Positions 41,506 through 53,084 of a stretch of 64,000 bases of DNA are shown here, piece after piece; the first letter of the stretch is position 1; each line of letters begins with the position of its first letter. A model generated the notes under the pieces. It had not been told where the DNA came from, made no database searches, and saw only the letters and a list, made by a program, of their open reading frames with translations. Position numbers and translations under genes: made by a program. This stretch comes from Elgaria multicarinata webbii (taxonomy: Eukaryota; Chordata; Lepidosauria; Squamata; Anguidae). The DNA lies in the NCBI RefSeq assembly GCF_023053635.1, contig NC_086179.1:9004001-9068000 (forward strand), in the 5' to 3' direction.

Positions 41506-41843
41506 TCATATGTGCTGGAACCAAGTGGGTTTTCCCTCTCCTCCGAGTCTGTTCTCCATCAAGGAGCTAGTCCCTGTGTCAAAGGGGTGAGAGGCCAAGT
41601 AATCCTTATAGCTGCCATCTATCAGTTTCTCGGCATTGTTCTTGGCAAACCAGCAGTCCACTTCCTGTTCGCCGTTGTAGATCTTCCTTTGTTTCCATAC
41701 AACAGGAACCATGCGACCCTTCAGTTTTAATGCATTCCCGGAATTCGCATCCGCCCCTTTCATCTGGTTCCAACTTGCTGTGATAGGATGTCCTGGTTCA
41801 AGAGGCTCTTGAGTAAGCTTAACGTCTTGGTATAAGAACTGGC
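41506..41843 (-). CDS. ITIH5: ITIH5 terminal coding exon with stop
   Basis: Acceptor ttcctcctatacag precedes 41843 and the stop TGA is at 41506-41508. The exon reads QFLYQDVKLTQEP, then VPVVWKQRKIYNGEQEVDCW, FAKNNAEKLIDGSYKDYLAS and HPFDTG. The VPVVWKQRKIYNGE block is diagnostic of ITIH5. The last 19 or so residues after HPFDTG are longer than, and unlike, the recalled human end (MTLGQGMSREL). Confidence 0.95.
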
Positions 41844-44800
41844 CTGTATAGGAGGAAATGGAGAACTTACAGGATTGATGCAAGATGTTTTACCAGAGGA
41901 CGCTGGTGGCTGCAGTATCTGGGGGCAGTGAAACAGCCCGGTTTTCAGTTCAGAACAAGTCAGGACTCTAAAGGAATCTAAACTTGCAGAAGCACCTTGC
42001 ATAGCTCATTTAGAGTTCTGCTTGGTTCTGCCCGAAACCTGGAGCAGATTCATCACCTCACTGACCTCAGAGCCACCAGCCTCCACTACATTTTCAACTG
42101 GAGCCTTATCACACCTTCTCCACTGTACTGAAGGGCAGCAGTCTAGTTTAGGGAGTGCAGGGTGGCTGTTCCAATAACTTGCCACTGCTCTGTGACCCCC
42201 CCCCCCCCAGCACCTGCTGCTTGAGAACATCAGAACATAAGAAGAGCCATCCTAGATCAGACCAAGGGTCCATCTCTTGAAGAAACCAAAAACCAAGCAT
42301 TTCTTTTAAACATTAACACCGATTCTGGCCCACTTGCATTGGCTGCCTATATGTTTCCGAGCCCAATTCAAGGTGCTGGTCTTAACCTATAAAACCCTAC
42401 ATGGCTTGGGACCGCAATACCTGATGGAACGCCTCTCCCAACATGAACCTACCCGTACACTGCGCTCAACATCTAAGGCCCTCCTCCGAGTGCCTACTCC
42501 GAGGGAAGCTCGGGGGATGGCAACAAGGGAGAGGGCCTTCTCAGTGGTGGCCCCCCGACTGTGGAATGATCTTCCCGATAAGGCTCGCCTGGCGCCAACG
42601 TTGTTATCTTTTCGCCGCCAGGTCAAGACATTTCTCTTCTCCCAGGCATTTTAACAGCATTTAACAACGTTAAGTTTGTTTTTAATGGACCCCAGAATTG
42701 TTGTTTTTAAATGTATACTCTTGTTTTTATACTGTTTTTTATGTTTTTGATGGTTTTTAAATATTGTATACTTTTAATGTTTACCATTTTTAATTGTTGT
42801 AAACCGCCCGGAGAGTTTCGGCTGTGGGGAGGTATATAAATGTAATAAAATAAATAAATAAATCTCGTCCAGCACTCTGTTCACACGTTGGCCAACCAGC
42901 TGTCGACCAGGGATCAACAAGGCAGGGCATGGTGTAACAGCACCCTCCCACCCACGTTCCCCAGTAACTGGTGCTTACTGCCTCTGATATTGGAGGTAGC
43001 ACATAGCCATCCGGGCTAGTAGCCATTGATAGCCTTCTCCACCAGGAATCCATCCAGCCTCCTTTAAAATCCATCCCAATTGGTGGCCATCACTACATCT
43101 TTTGGTAGTGAATTCCAGAATTTAACTGCACGGTGTGAAGAAGGCCTTCCTTTTATCTGTCTTGAATCTCCCACCCATCAGCTTCATGGGATGACCCCAT
43201 TGGGTTCCAGTATTATGGGAGAGGGAGAAAAATGTCTTCCTATCCACATTCTCCACACCGTGCATGTAGGGATCTTCCATGTTTTAGCACATCCCCTGCT
43301 CCTTGCATAGTTGCTTTCACCCATAAAATTAACCTATCGTATTTCTTCGATTCTAAGACACACTTCTTCCCCTAAATAAGCAGCTCTAGAAATGGGGTGC
43401 GCCTTAGAATCGAAGAAATACGGTAATAATCGCCTCTAACCCTTCCCTGCACAGCAACATACATTCGCAAGAGAGATAAAAGGAAGAAAAAAGGGGAGCG
43501 GCTTAATCCTTAGCCCCCGCCTCAGGGCAATCACAGCAAGCAAGCAACGGTTTGTTGGTGTGGGGTTAAGCACACACCACTTCCCGCATCCTGTGGAGAA
43601 AAAGGGTGGGGGGGGAGAGACAGCAGCAGCAACCATCTACCGCCCTTTGTGCCCTGCCTGCTCTGTCTCGCCTGCGAATTGCAGTTGCACTGACCTTCCC
43701 GGCTCACTGGAGCCGGCGCGAGACAGGAAGCAAGAGAGCAAAAGCCTGGCGTGAGGCCCCAGCCAAATGGGCGAGGCGTGAACCCTCCGGCAACCCAGAA
43801 TTGGAGAGAGAGAGAGAGATCGGATGGGATCGCAAAACAAAACACACACACACAAATCCTGTCTAGGTAGAAATAGCGGAGGAGGCCACGAGATGAGGAG
43901 CCGCTCTCGCCTCTTTCCAAGAGAGGGGGCGGGAGAGGGTCTCGAGCACGTGACGGTCCTCGGACGGCGGCTATTGCTCTGTGCTCCAGCCGCTCTCCCC
44001 ACCCTGCGCGCAATCGTGCAGGGGTGGGCTCGGCGCTTTTGGGAGAGATTAGCGCGGGGAAATTGGGCTGTATGTTACCGTCCTTTTTCTGTAAGGCTAG
44101 AGTAGGGAAGTGGCTGTGAGGAATGCTTAAGGAGGAAGCCAGTTATGTTGGTAAAGTGTGTGTCTTTGTTCATATTTCTTCGATTCTAAGATGCTCTTTT
44201 TCCCCAAATAAACATCTCTAAAAATGGGGTGCGCCTTAGAATCGATGGCGTCTTAGAATCGAAGAAATACGGTATCTCATAAACTGGCAAGATGGATTGT
44301 CAGCAGCTTCTAACATGGGCAGAGGAGGTACTTCTTCTGGAGCCATTGCCACAGGTTGACGTGATGGCCCACTGGGCTCTTGCCAGGAGGGCATTGGATT
44401 CTCTGTCCTACGGGTGTCTCTTGCTTTCATAGAGCTGGCTTCCAGTTTGTGGCTCTCCATTATTGGAAATGTTTTTGGACCACAGTTCCTGCAGCCATTG
44501 GCCCTGTAGGCTGAGGCTGGTGGGAGTTAGAGTCTCTAACATCATGTTGAGAACCTCAGGTTCCCTTTCCCTGGGATAGATGGCCCGTTTGGACTGATTC
44601 AGCATAACTAGCCCTGTTGGGCATAATTAGGAAAGGAACTGAGAATAAAACTGCCAGTATCATACTGCGTTTATACAAATCTATGGTGTGACCACACTTA
44701 GAATCCTGTGTGCGGTTCTGGTCATCACACCTAAAAAAAAAGAAGTTATTGTAGAGCTGGAAAAAGTGCAGAAAAGGACAACTAAAATGCTTAAGGGGCA

Positions 44801-47800
44801 GGAGCATCTCCCCTACGAGGGAAGGTTACAACAGGCGGGATTGTTTAGCTTAGAAAAATATTGAGTAAGGGGAGACATGATAGAAGTGTACAAAATTATG
44901 CACGGTGTGGCAAATGTGGATAGGGAGGCATTTTTCTCCCTCTCTCAAAATACTAGAACCCAGTGGGGTGATCCAATGAAATTGATTGGTGGGAGAGACA
45001 GGACAATTAAAGAAAGTCCATCTTTGCACAGTGCATAATCAAGCTGTGGAATTTGCTACCACAAGAGGTAGTGATGGCCACCACTTTGGATGGCTTTAAA
45101 AGGGGATTAGACAAATTCTTGGAGGAGAAGGCTAGCAATGGTTACTAGCCCTGATGGCTGTGTGCTACCTCCAAGATCAGAGGCAGTATGTCTATGTACA
45201 GCAGTTGCTGGGGAACATGGGCAGAAGGGTGCTGTTGTGCTCATGTCCTGGGCATGGGCTTCCAGTGGGCAGTTGGTTGACCACTGTGTGAACAGAGCGC
45301 TGGACTACATGGACCCTTGGTCTGATCCAGCAGGGCTCTTCTGATATTCTTATGTCCTCTGTTCTAAGGCAACTTCCATATAACCTATGAAGCGAAAGCA
45401 GTTCCTCCTTACCTATCAGGCCGTGGGAACTTGCGGAAAGGCCTTGGCTGTTAGAGATGTAGAACCCCAAATGGTCCTTTTGGTAGGGAGCAGGGTTCTT
45501 GTAGTGGTGGATCAGGATGACGAAACCGACAGCCCCCCGTATGGCCACGGTGACATTGGACTGGGCAAAGATGGACACTTCGAGGTTCTTGCTTACAATC
45601 ATGGCACTGCGGTCACAAGGCAGGACCAGCCTCTTCCCATCGTCCAGGATGACCTTCGTGGGGGTGACCTCCAGGTAGGATCTTTCCGGCTTATCACTGA
45701 GGATCGTGATGCTTCTGAAGTAGGTCCTTTGTTTCTTATGGCCGTGGCGCGGGGCAGGAGCGCCTATTAGTTGACCGTTCACGGTCACACCTTAAGAAAC
45801 AAACAAGAGAATTGCTCAGATGCTCTGCTGAGAAGGGTGTTTAGGGATATTCACTGAACAAGCCTGTTATGTATCCTGGGTTGCTTGGAATTATATAAAA
45901 TTATATATTTGCTGTCAAGTACATCCAAGTTCATTATGTTAAACACAGCTAGATTTGCAGTAAAAGCTGACCAACTCAGAATAGCCATAGAGGCCAATTG
46001 TTCCGTTTAAGAAATGTGGTCCCTGCAATTATATATTCTTGTAAGGCACTGTGTATTTGTATACTGAATTTTTGGGCCAGTCGCAGGTGCTCAGATAAAC
46101 CTACCTCATAGGGTTGTTGTGAGAATAAAATGGAGATGAGGAGGATTATATATGCCACCTTGAGTTCTTTGGAGGAAAAAAGGGATATAAATACAACAAA
46201 TAAATAAATACATTTTGAGCATTCCTTAGCAATTCGGCCCTGGAAATTGGCAGCAAATCACACGTTTTGTCACTGCTGTCACTAAATTTGGCAGGGTGGT
46301 GGCAGCAGAAATGCGGTCTGTGTGTGTGTGTGTGTGTGTTGGGGGTGGGGGAATAGTCCCTGGACCACTCAAAGTTTCCCACTCCTGCTCCAACAATGAG
46401 CGCTATGTGTTGATGGTGCCGTACACATATCAACGTCCACATCCCAAACTGATATTAATCACATTTTGAGTGTCTCTACTCCAGTGATATATGGCATGTT
46501 CATGATTGGCCACTCATGGAAGTTTGCAGGTCCTTTGGATGACATCGACAACCTCCTGAATGTCTCCTGCACCTTCCCCCAGCTATTCCATTCTAAAAAA
46601 AAATCTGGATATCCCAATTCTTCTGAAATATTGCAGGATTTCCTAATGTGTGCAGCTGAAGTTGTGCTACAAAGCACCCACTAAGGGGCACTGTCCCATT
46701 CAAGGCTATGAGCACTGAAAAAAGGGGACATTTTCAATTACAAACCACGTGGTCGGCAATTCAAACCACATGGTCACCCCTGTCCACCCATGTAATGGAG
46801 CCTATCACAATCACGCAAAGGAGCAAGTCCCGGTAAGGTAGCATGATTCCCCGCTAATGTAGCGACGCTCTTTGTGTTTTTGCAGTTTCCTAATTCTGTC
46901 GGCTAGATGATCCCTGCAGTCTGCTGAAAGCAACCATGGAGCCATCACTGGGGACAGAGAGTGGAGCTGGACATTCTGAACACATGGAAAGATGTTGAGA
47001 ATATCCAAATTCACTCTCTATCCCCCGATGATGACAATAGGGTTGCTTTCAGCAGCCCGCAGAGATCATTTAGCCGACAGAGGAAGTGCAAACTAGTTAT
47101 GCTTCCTTTCCTTGTGCGTACTTAGAACGTTCCAAACTAGCCTAAGTACCTTTCCTCCCCCAAATGGGTTTAGAAGAGGAGGCTGGGACTCATTTGTGCT
47201 TCCGTTCCAACTACTTTTTCAGGATGTTCAAAGCCATGACTCCAGTGCAACTCAAATGCCTGAGGATGCTTTTTTTAATTTATTTTTTTACATATGACTC
47301 CATCCAGCTCTGTTGATACTGCAATTTTACAATCATACCAGAGTTCTTATGATCCGAAACCAATCTGAGGATATCCCCTGGTTCTCCGTCAATGTTGAAG
47401 CAGACTGTTAGCTTGCTCAAGGGGAAATCGACGACAAAATGAGGGTCACCATCCGCTGGGCAGACAAAATAAAATAAAATAAAGGGGGAGGCAAACTTTA
47501 ATACACTCGCAGCTCAGCACATAGAATACCCAACACTAACAGAATCTCAGCCTGCCTAGAGCTCCCCTGGTTTTCCCTCCTCCCCATCATGAACGTCTTA
47601 TAGCTCTTGAGATTTTCCCAAATGGAAAAGCAAACCAGCAACAAAAGATTGCAGTGTAGAGTGTGTCTGTTCTGTGTTCCAGCCAGCCATGCCCTTTTCT
47701 AAGATACTCCATTCCATTCCATCCCATCCCTCCATTTTGTTAAATATTTGTGTTCCAGCCAGCCATGTCCTTTTCTAAGATACTCCATTCCATCCCATCC

Positions 47801-50800
47801 CTCCATTTTGTTAAACATTTGTAGGTTTGAGTGCAGTTGGCTGGCTGGTGGACTGGCTGGCTGGCAGGAACCCTTCCCTCTTGCAAGACACTCTATTCCA
47901 TTCCTACATTATTAATAGCTGCAAATAATTCCAACATGTTCAGCTTTATTTCAAAACCTAGTTGCTCAACCTTACCCACCATCAACATAGGAGAATGATG
48001 CCTCTTATATGCCCCATTTAGGGCCTTAAGATCATCAGGTAAGGAACTATTTCAGGTGCTGCCCATCGTCTCAGATCTTGTGGACCGTGATTAGCTCCAG
48101 GGCCTTTTTCATTAGTCCCCCTGGACCCTGTTCACGGAGATCTACCTGGCCATCTCAGACTTGTGCGTTGCTGGAAATAGCGAGCCCCTACTCATTTCAG
48201 GAAGCTTTTGCTAATTTAGGAGGAGCCTGAGCAGCAGCTAGGCCCGGCAGCTAGGCAGGTCACCACCTGAAGCAGGGACCCACCGCTGCTAACACTCCTC
48301 ACACCTGAGCTGCTCACCCCTCTGCTGGCTTACTTTTTTTGGCGCATGTCCATGTACCTGCTTTGCCAGCGCACCACCAGGTAGGGGTTTCTGCCTTTAG
48401 GAGCTTGCATGAAGTCTTCCAAAGTATCATGACAGGGGACTACCCATGATATTTTGGGCGATCTCACAGGCACTATGCAGCTCCTGAAGGTGGAATCCCC
48501 TAACAAGCAGCGCATTGGCAAGCTGTACGCACACCAAAAAATGTAAGTTGGGCCGGTGGCTAGGGCCAGCTGAGCTGGCTGGCCAAGCAGGTTGGATGAG
48601 CGGAAGGCGCGGGGCTTCTTCTTGGTCCTGCTGGCTGGCTGCATGGCTGGCTAACTGGCTGGCCAGCCATGCAGGTGGTCAGCAGGCAGGCCCTTTGCAG
48701 AGGGAGACCGACGCAATTTGCTGCTCTTCCCATATTCTGCCGCCTGCTGCGCCCGCATCAGGCTGCTTCATGATAGGGCCGGCCCCGGCAGCAGCTACTG
48801 ATTGCTGGCTAGAGCACTTACCTGAGGTTTTAGTGACGTTAATACTTTGTGTTTCTGGTTTTCCAGGCATGGAACCTGGATGTTGGGAAGAATGTGAAAG
48901 GGAAGAAGGTGTAAGAACAGCTTCTGGCACCAATCCTTCTTGGATTTCAGAATCCAACCCACCCACACCAAAAAAGTGCATCATCCTAACCTGCTAACGA
49001 CCGGTGCCCCTGCAGCCCCTGCACAATCTCCCCAACTCCTTCAATCGATGGGCCGGTGTAGACCTCTTCTGGGAGGTCAGCCAGAAGTGCAAGCTCTTTC
49101 ATCTTCAGAGTGGTGAAGGGGGTGACGAAGTGATACCTGAGGGCCAATTTTTTTGCTCTCTCCTTCAAAGTCTCCCTCTCCTCATTATCATCACTCTTCA
49201 GCCAGGAAGTCAACAGCTCCTTGATGGTGAGGTAGCTCCATGTCCGCTCCACATAGTTTTGATCATTGGCAGGGTCTTCAACGCCATTGGAAGCGCCTCC
49301 AACATGGCGCTTGCCAGAGAGATCTATGGCCACGTCTGTTTTCAGAAGGACGTACTTGTCACTGTTGCTGGCCGTCACTTCCACATGTAAGCTGTCGGCC
49401 GTCTTGTTGAAGAGTTTCCCAGCAATGACGATTTCGGATCCATTGAAGTAGTTGGGGAAGAGGTTCTGGGTAAGCTGATCCACACTGTCCGTAGGATAAT
49501 CAACCCGGATGTCAGAAAGAAGAGGTGTGCCGATCTCATCATAGAATCTGTGTACAAACATTTTGTTACTCACTTGTCTTACTTTCCATGGGCAACCCTA
49601 CAACATATAAGCAGAGCATAGTGGAAGCTAACAGAGACTCTCACAGAAGGCAACAAATCAGGTAACACCGCCTAAACATGGCTACACAAGATTTGCTCTA
49701 ATCCCATATTCCCATTAACTCAGCAATGAATTTATGTTTTCCAAACTAACATCTAGCTCCCTCCGATATACAGCTCTGTTCAATGCATATTTACTCAAAA
49801 GCCAGTGTGGTGTAGTGGCTAAGGTGTTGGACTGGGAGTTGGGAGATCCAAGTTCTACTCCCCAGTTGGCCATGGAAACCCACTTGGGTGACTTTGGGCC
49901 AGTCACAAACTCTCAGCCCAACCTACCTCACAGGGTTGTTGTTGTGAGGATAACATGGAGAGGAGGATGATTATGTACTCCGCCTTCGGTTCATTGGAGG
50001 TAAAAAAAAAAGGCGGGATATAAATGCAATAATAAATAAATAAATAACTGTAAGAAGGAAAGGAAAGGAACCTCTCATGCAAGCACTGAGTCATTGCTGA
50101 CTCTTGGAGGGATGCCAGCTTTCACTGACGTTTTCTTGGCAGGCCTTATAGTGGGGTGGTTTGCCGTTGCCTTCCCCGGCCGTGATTACCTTTCCCCCAG
50201 CTAACTGGGTACTCATTTTACCGACCTCGGGAGGATGGAAGGCTGAGTCGACCCAAGCCGGCTGCCTGAAACCAGCTTCCGCTGGGATCGAACTCAGGCC
50301 GTGGGGAGAGTTTCAGCTGCAGAAACTGCTGCTTTACCGCTCTGCGCCACACGAGGCTCATAAATAACTGTAAGTCCCACTGAATTCAGCAGCTGGACGT
50401 GCACCCCGCAAGAAGAAGAACAAAGGGGTCAAAGACGCAGAGGATTCCATGTTCCCCCACCAACCCTTTCAGCTGTGCCGCAGCGTCCTCGTCCTCCCGC
50501 ACGCGCCGCGTCATCCCGCAGTTCTCCAGGGCCAGCCTCTCCAGCAGTTTGTAGTCCACGTCGTTGCCAATGCCAACGGTGAAGAGGCAGAATCGGTTGC
50601 CTATGGCCTCCTTCGTGTTGTTGATAATCTTGGCCGGCTGGGTCTCCCCAACTGTGGGCCTCCCATCGGTCAGGAAGATAATCAGGGAGACGCTCCGCGC
50701 TTCCATGTCATTCTGGGCAATGTAGTCATTGAGCATTTTTGTGCTGATCTGGAGGGCGCCGTTAATGTTTGTGCCTAGGAAGAGACCATAGAATTATTCT

Positions 50801-51440
50801 TGGAAAGGGGGTGGGGTGTGTGGGGGAAATGAAACATTTTATTTTCAAAAATATCAGCTCCTTGGGCATGAGCAGTGAAACGATCTAGATCAGCCTTCCT
50901 CAACCTGGGGCGCTCCAGATGTGTCGGACTGCATCTCCCAGAATGCCCCAGCCAGCTGGCTGGGGCATTCTGGGAGTTGTAGTCCAACACATCTGGAGCG
51001 CCCCAGGTTGAGGAAGGCTGATCTAGACCAAGCTTGTGGGGGGGGGGGTTTGGGGGGGAAGCAGAAGGAGTCACACACACACACAACAATAACGGGGAAA
51101 TTTGGAGGGATGAGACTCACTGCTCAGTTCTCAAGCTTTTTGCAGGTTATCATTTTTTATTTATATTTTGCCTGGACTGACATAGTGTTCCTTTAATGGG
51201 GGTCCTTGGGGGCAATCAAAAGGAGCTTTTGAGATGCCCCCCTTGAAAAAAAATAGGTAAAATGGGGCACTAAAATGAGGGTGGCATTTCAGTTCCGCCC
51301 TAGACAGAATACTGTTTTTACCTGTCAGACCAATAAAGGTAACAGATCGGTGTTGGTTTTAATGCAGAGTTTAGATTACTTTGACACCAGTGGACAGCTT
51401 GTGGCCCAATGCCAGCGGGGTAAGGAATCTGTTCCAGGTT

Positions 51441-51471
<31 letters not shown>

Positions 51472-53025
51472 TTACATTTCTATACCGCCCAATAGCCGGA
51501 GCTCTCTGGGCAGTTCACAAAAATTAAAAACATTCAAAGTATAAAACAACAGTATAAAACCATACTATAAAATACAATATAAAAGCTCAACCAGATAAAA
51601 ACAGCAGCAATGCAAAATTACAAATTTAAAACACCAAGTTAAAAATTATTTATAGACTGTTAAAATGCTGGGAGAATAAAAAGGTCTTCCCCTGGCGTCT
51701 AAAAGCATATAATGTAGGTGCCAAGCGAACCTCCTGACGGAGCTCATTCACTCAGAACCAATCAGAACTCAAATTGGTTTTGGGTTTCACTCAAAACCAA
51801 TCAGAACTCAAAAGGAGCTATCCAAGGTGCTGAACCCATTTTTGAGATAGATTGAAACCCAGAGTGGATTCAATGCCCACTTAAACAGGAGCCATCAGCC
51901 TCTACTGCTTGACACAGAATTTCAATTCCCCCCCCCCCCCGCATGGAGGACAGAAAGCCTTGATGACTGAACCTCTTCACCCTCCCCCAGGCCTGAGGGT
52001 CACCTCTAGCAGTGAGGGTGTCCCTAAACAGTGCCGTAGTGAAGCAATCACCTCAGGGTGCATCGTTATATGATTGAGCAACTGGGCATAAAAGATGCCA
52101 TGTTGGTGTTTTTCCAGCTTCCAACTCACTGGGGACCAGAGGTGAACATGTCAGGATTAAAATCTATCAAACTAGAACCCCGGGCAATTTTCAGAGGTGT
52201 GCCAAGGACAAGGTAGAAATGGGATTGGTTCAAATGTGAGTACTAATCAACCTAATTCACACTTCCTGAACAAATATCTTTCGGTTTTTGCACTTCTCTG
52301 AATTTTGCGATGAGGTTCTCTTTTCAAAAATCATGCCCCCAAAATGCAGACTTTAGGAAAAATGCACCCAAAATATACACACACTTTTGTACCTCTTTCT
52401 GTTAACGCATGCACTCAGTGTGTTCATTCTGAACCAAATCTGAGCATGTGAAAACATGGCAGCTGCCAACACAACCCTCTTTCTTCCATTTCTCCAGTAA
52501 CTTTCAATGAAGGCAGACATCTTCTGACGAATGTGTGTCCTTCCCCACAATTCATTGCAGAGGGCACACAAACGCTGAACACGAAGTTACCATGTCTTGC
52601 CGTTGTTTTACATTAAGGCTGAGGGACACACATTCCCCAGCCCTCTTTTACTAGTTGTTACTGGAGAGATGGGAGGTGCCAGCCACCAACCACACATCGC
52701 CTTAGTGTCTAGTTGACAACTGTTACCCAGAGGACCTTCTCTTCTGCTGGCCTCATACTGTGGAATTTATTTATTTATGGCCTGCCAGAGGAGATTCGCC
52801 AGCTTAATCCTCTCTCTGAGTTTAAGACAGCTATAAAGACTAATCTCTTCCGGCAGGCCTATCCAGATGAATTTTAAACCTAAGAATTTTAAGATGTTGT
52901 GATTGTTATTTTAATATTGTATCGGTTTTATATGCTCTTTTAACCAGTTTTATGTATTGTATTGTTGTATTTAATTTTGTTCCCTGCCTCGATCTGGAAG
53001 GAGAGGCAGGTAATAAATATTGTTG

Positions 53026-53084
<59 letters not shown>

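Noticed and set aside
43531-44013. 160-codon minus-strand frame
   Set aside because: It lies in the GC-rich island; no recognisable domain, and overlapping frames are equally open.
48515-48997. 160-codon plus-strand frame
   Set aside because: It overlaps the antisense of the 54-bp ITIH5 exon and (GGCT)n low-complexity sequence.
49801-50360. tRNA-like A and B boxes
   Set aside because: They are the heads of SINEs with tails and target duplications, not tRNA genes.
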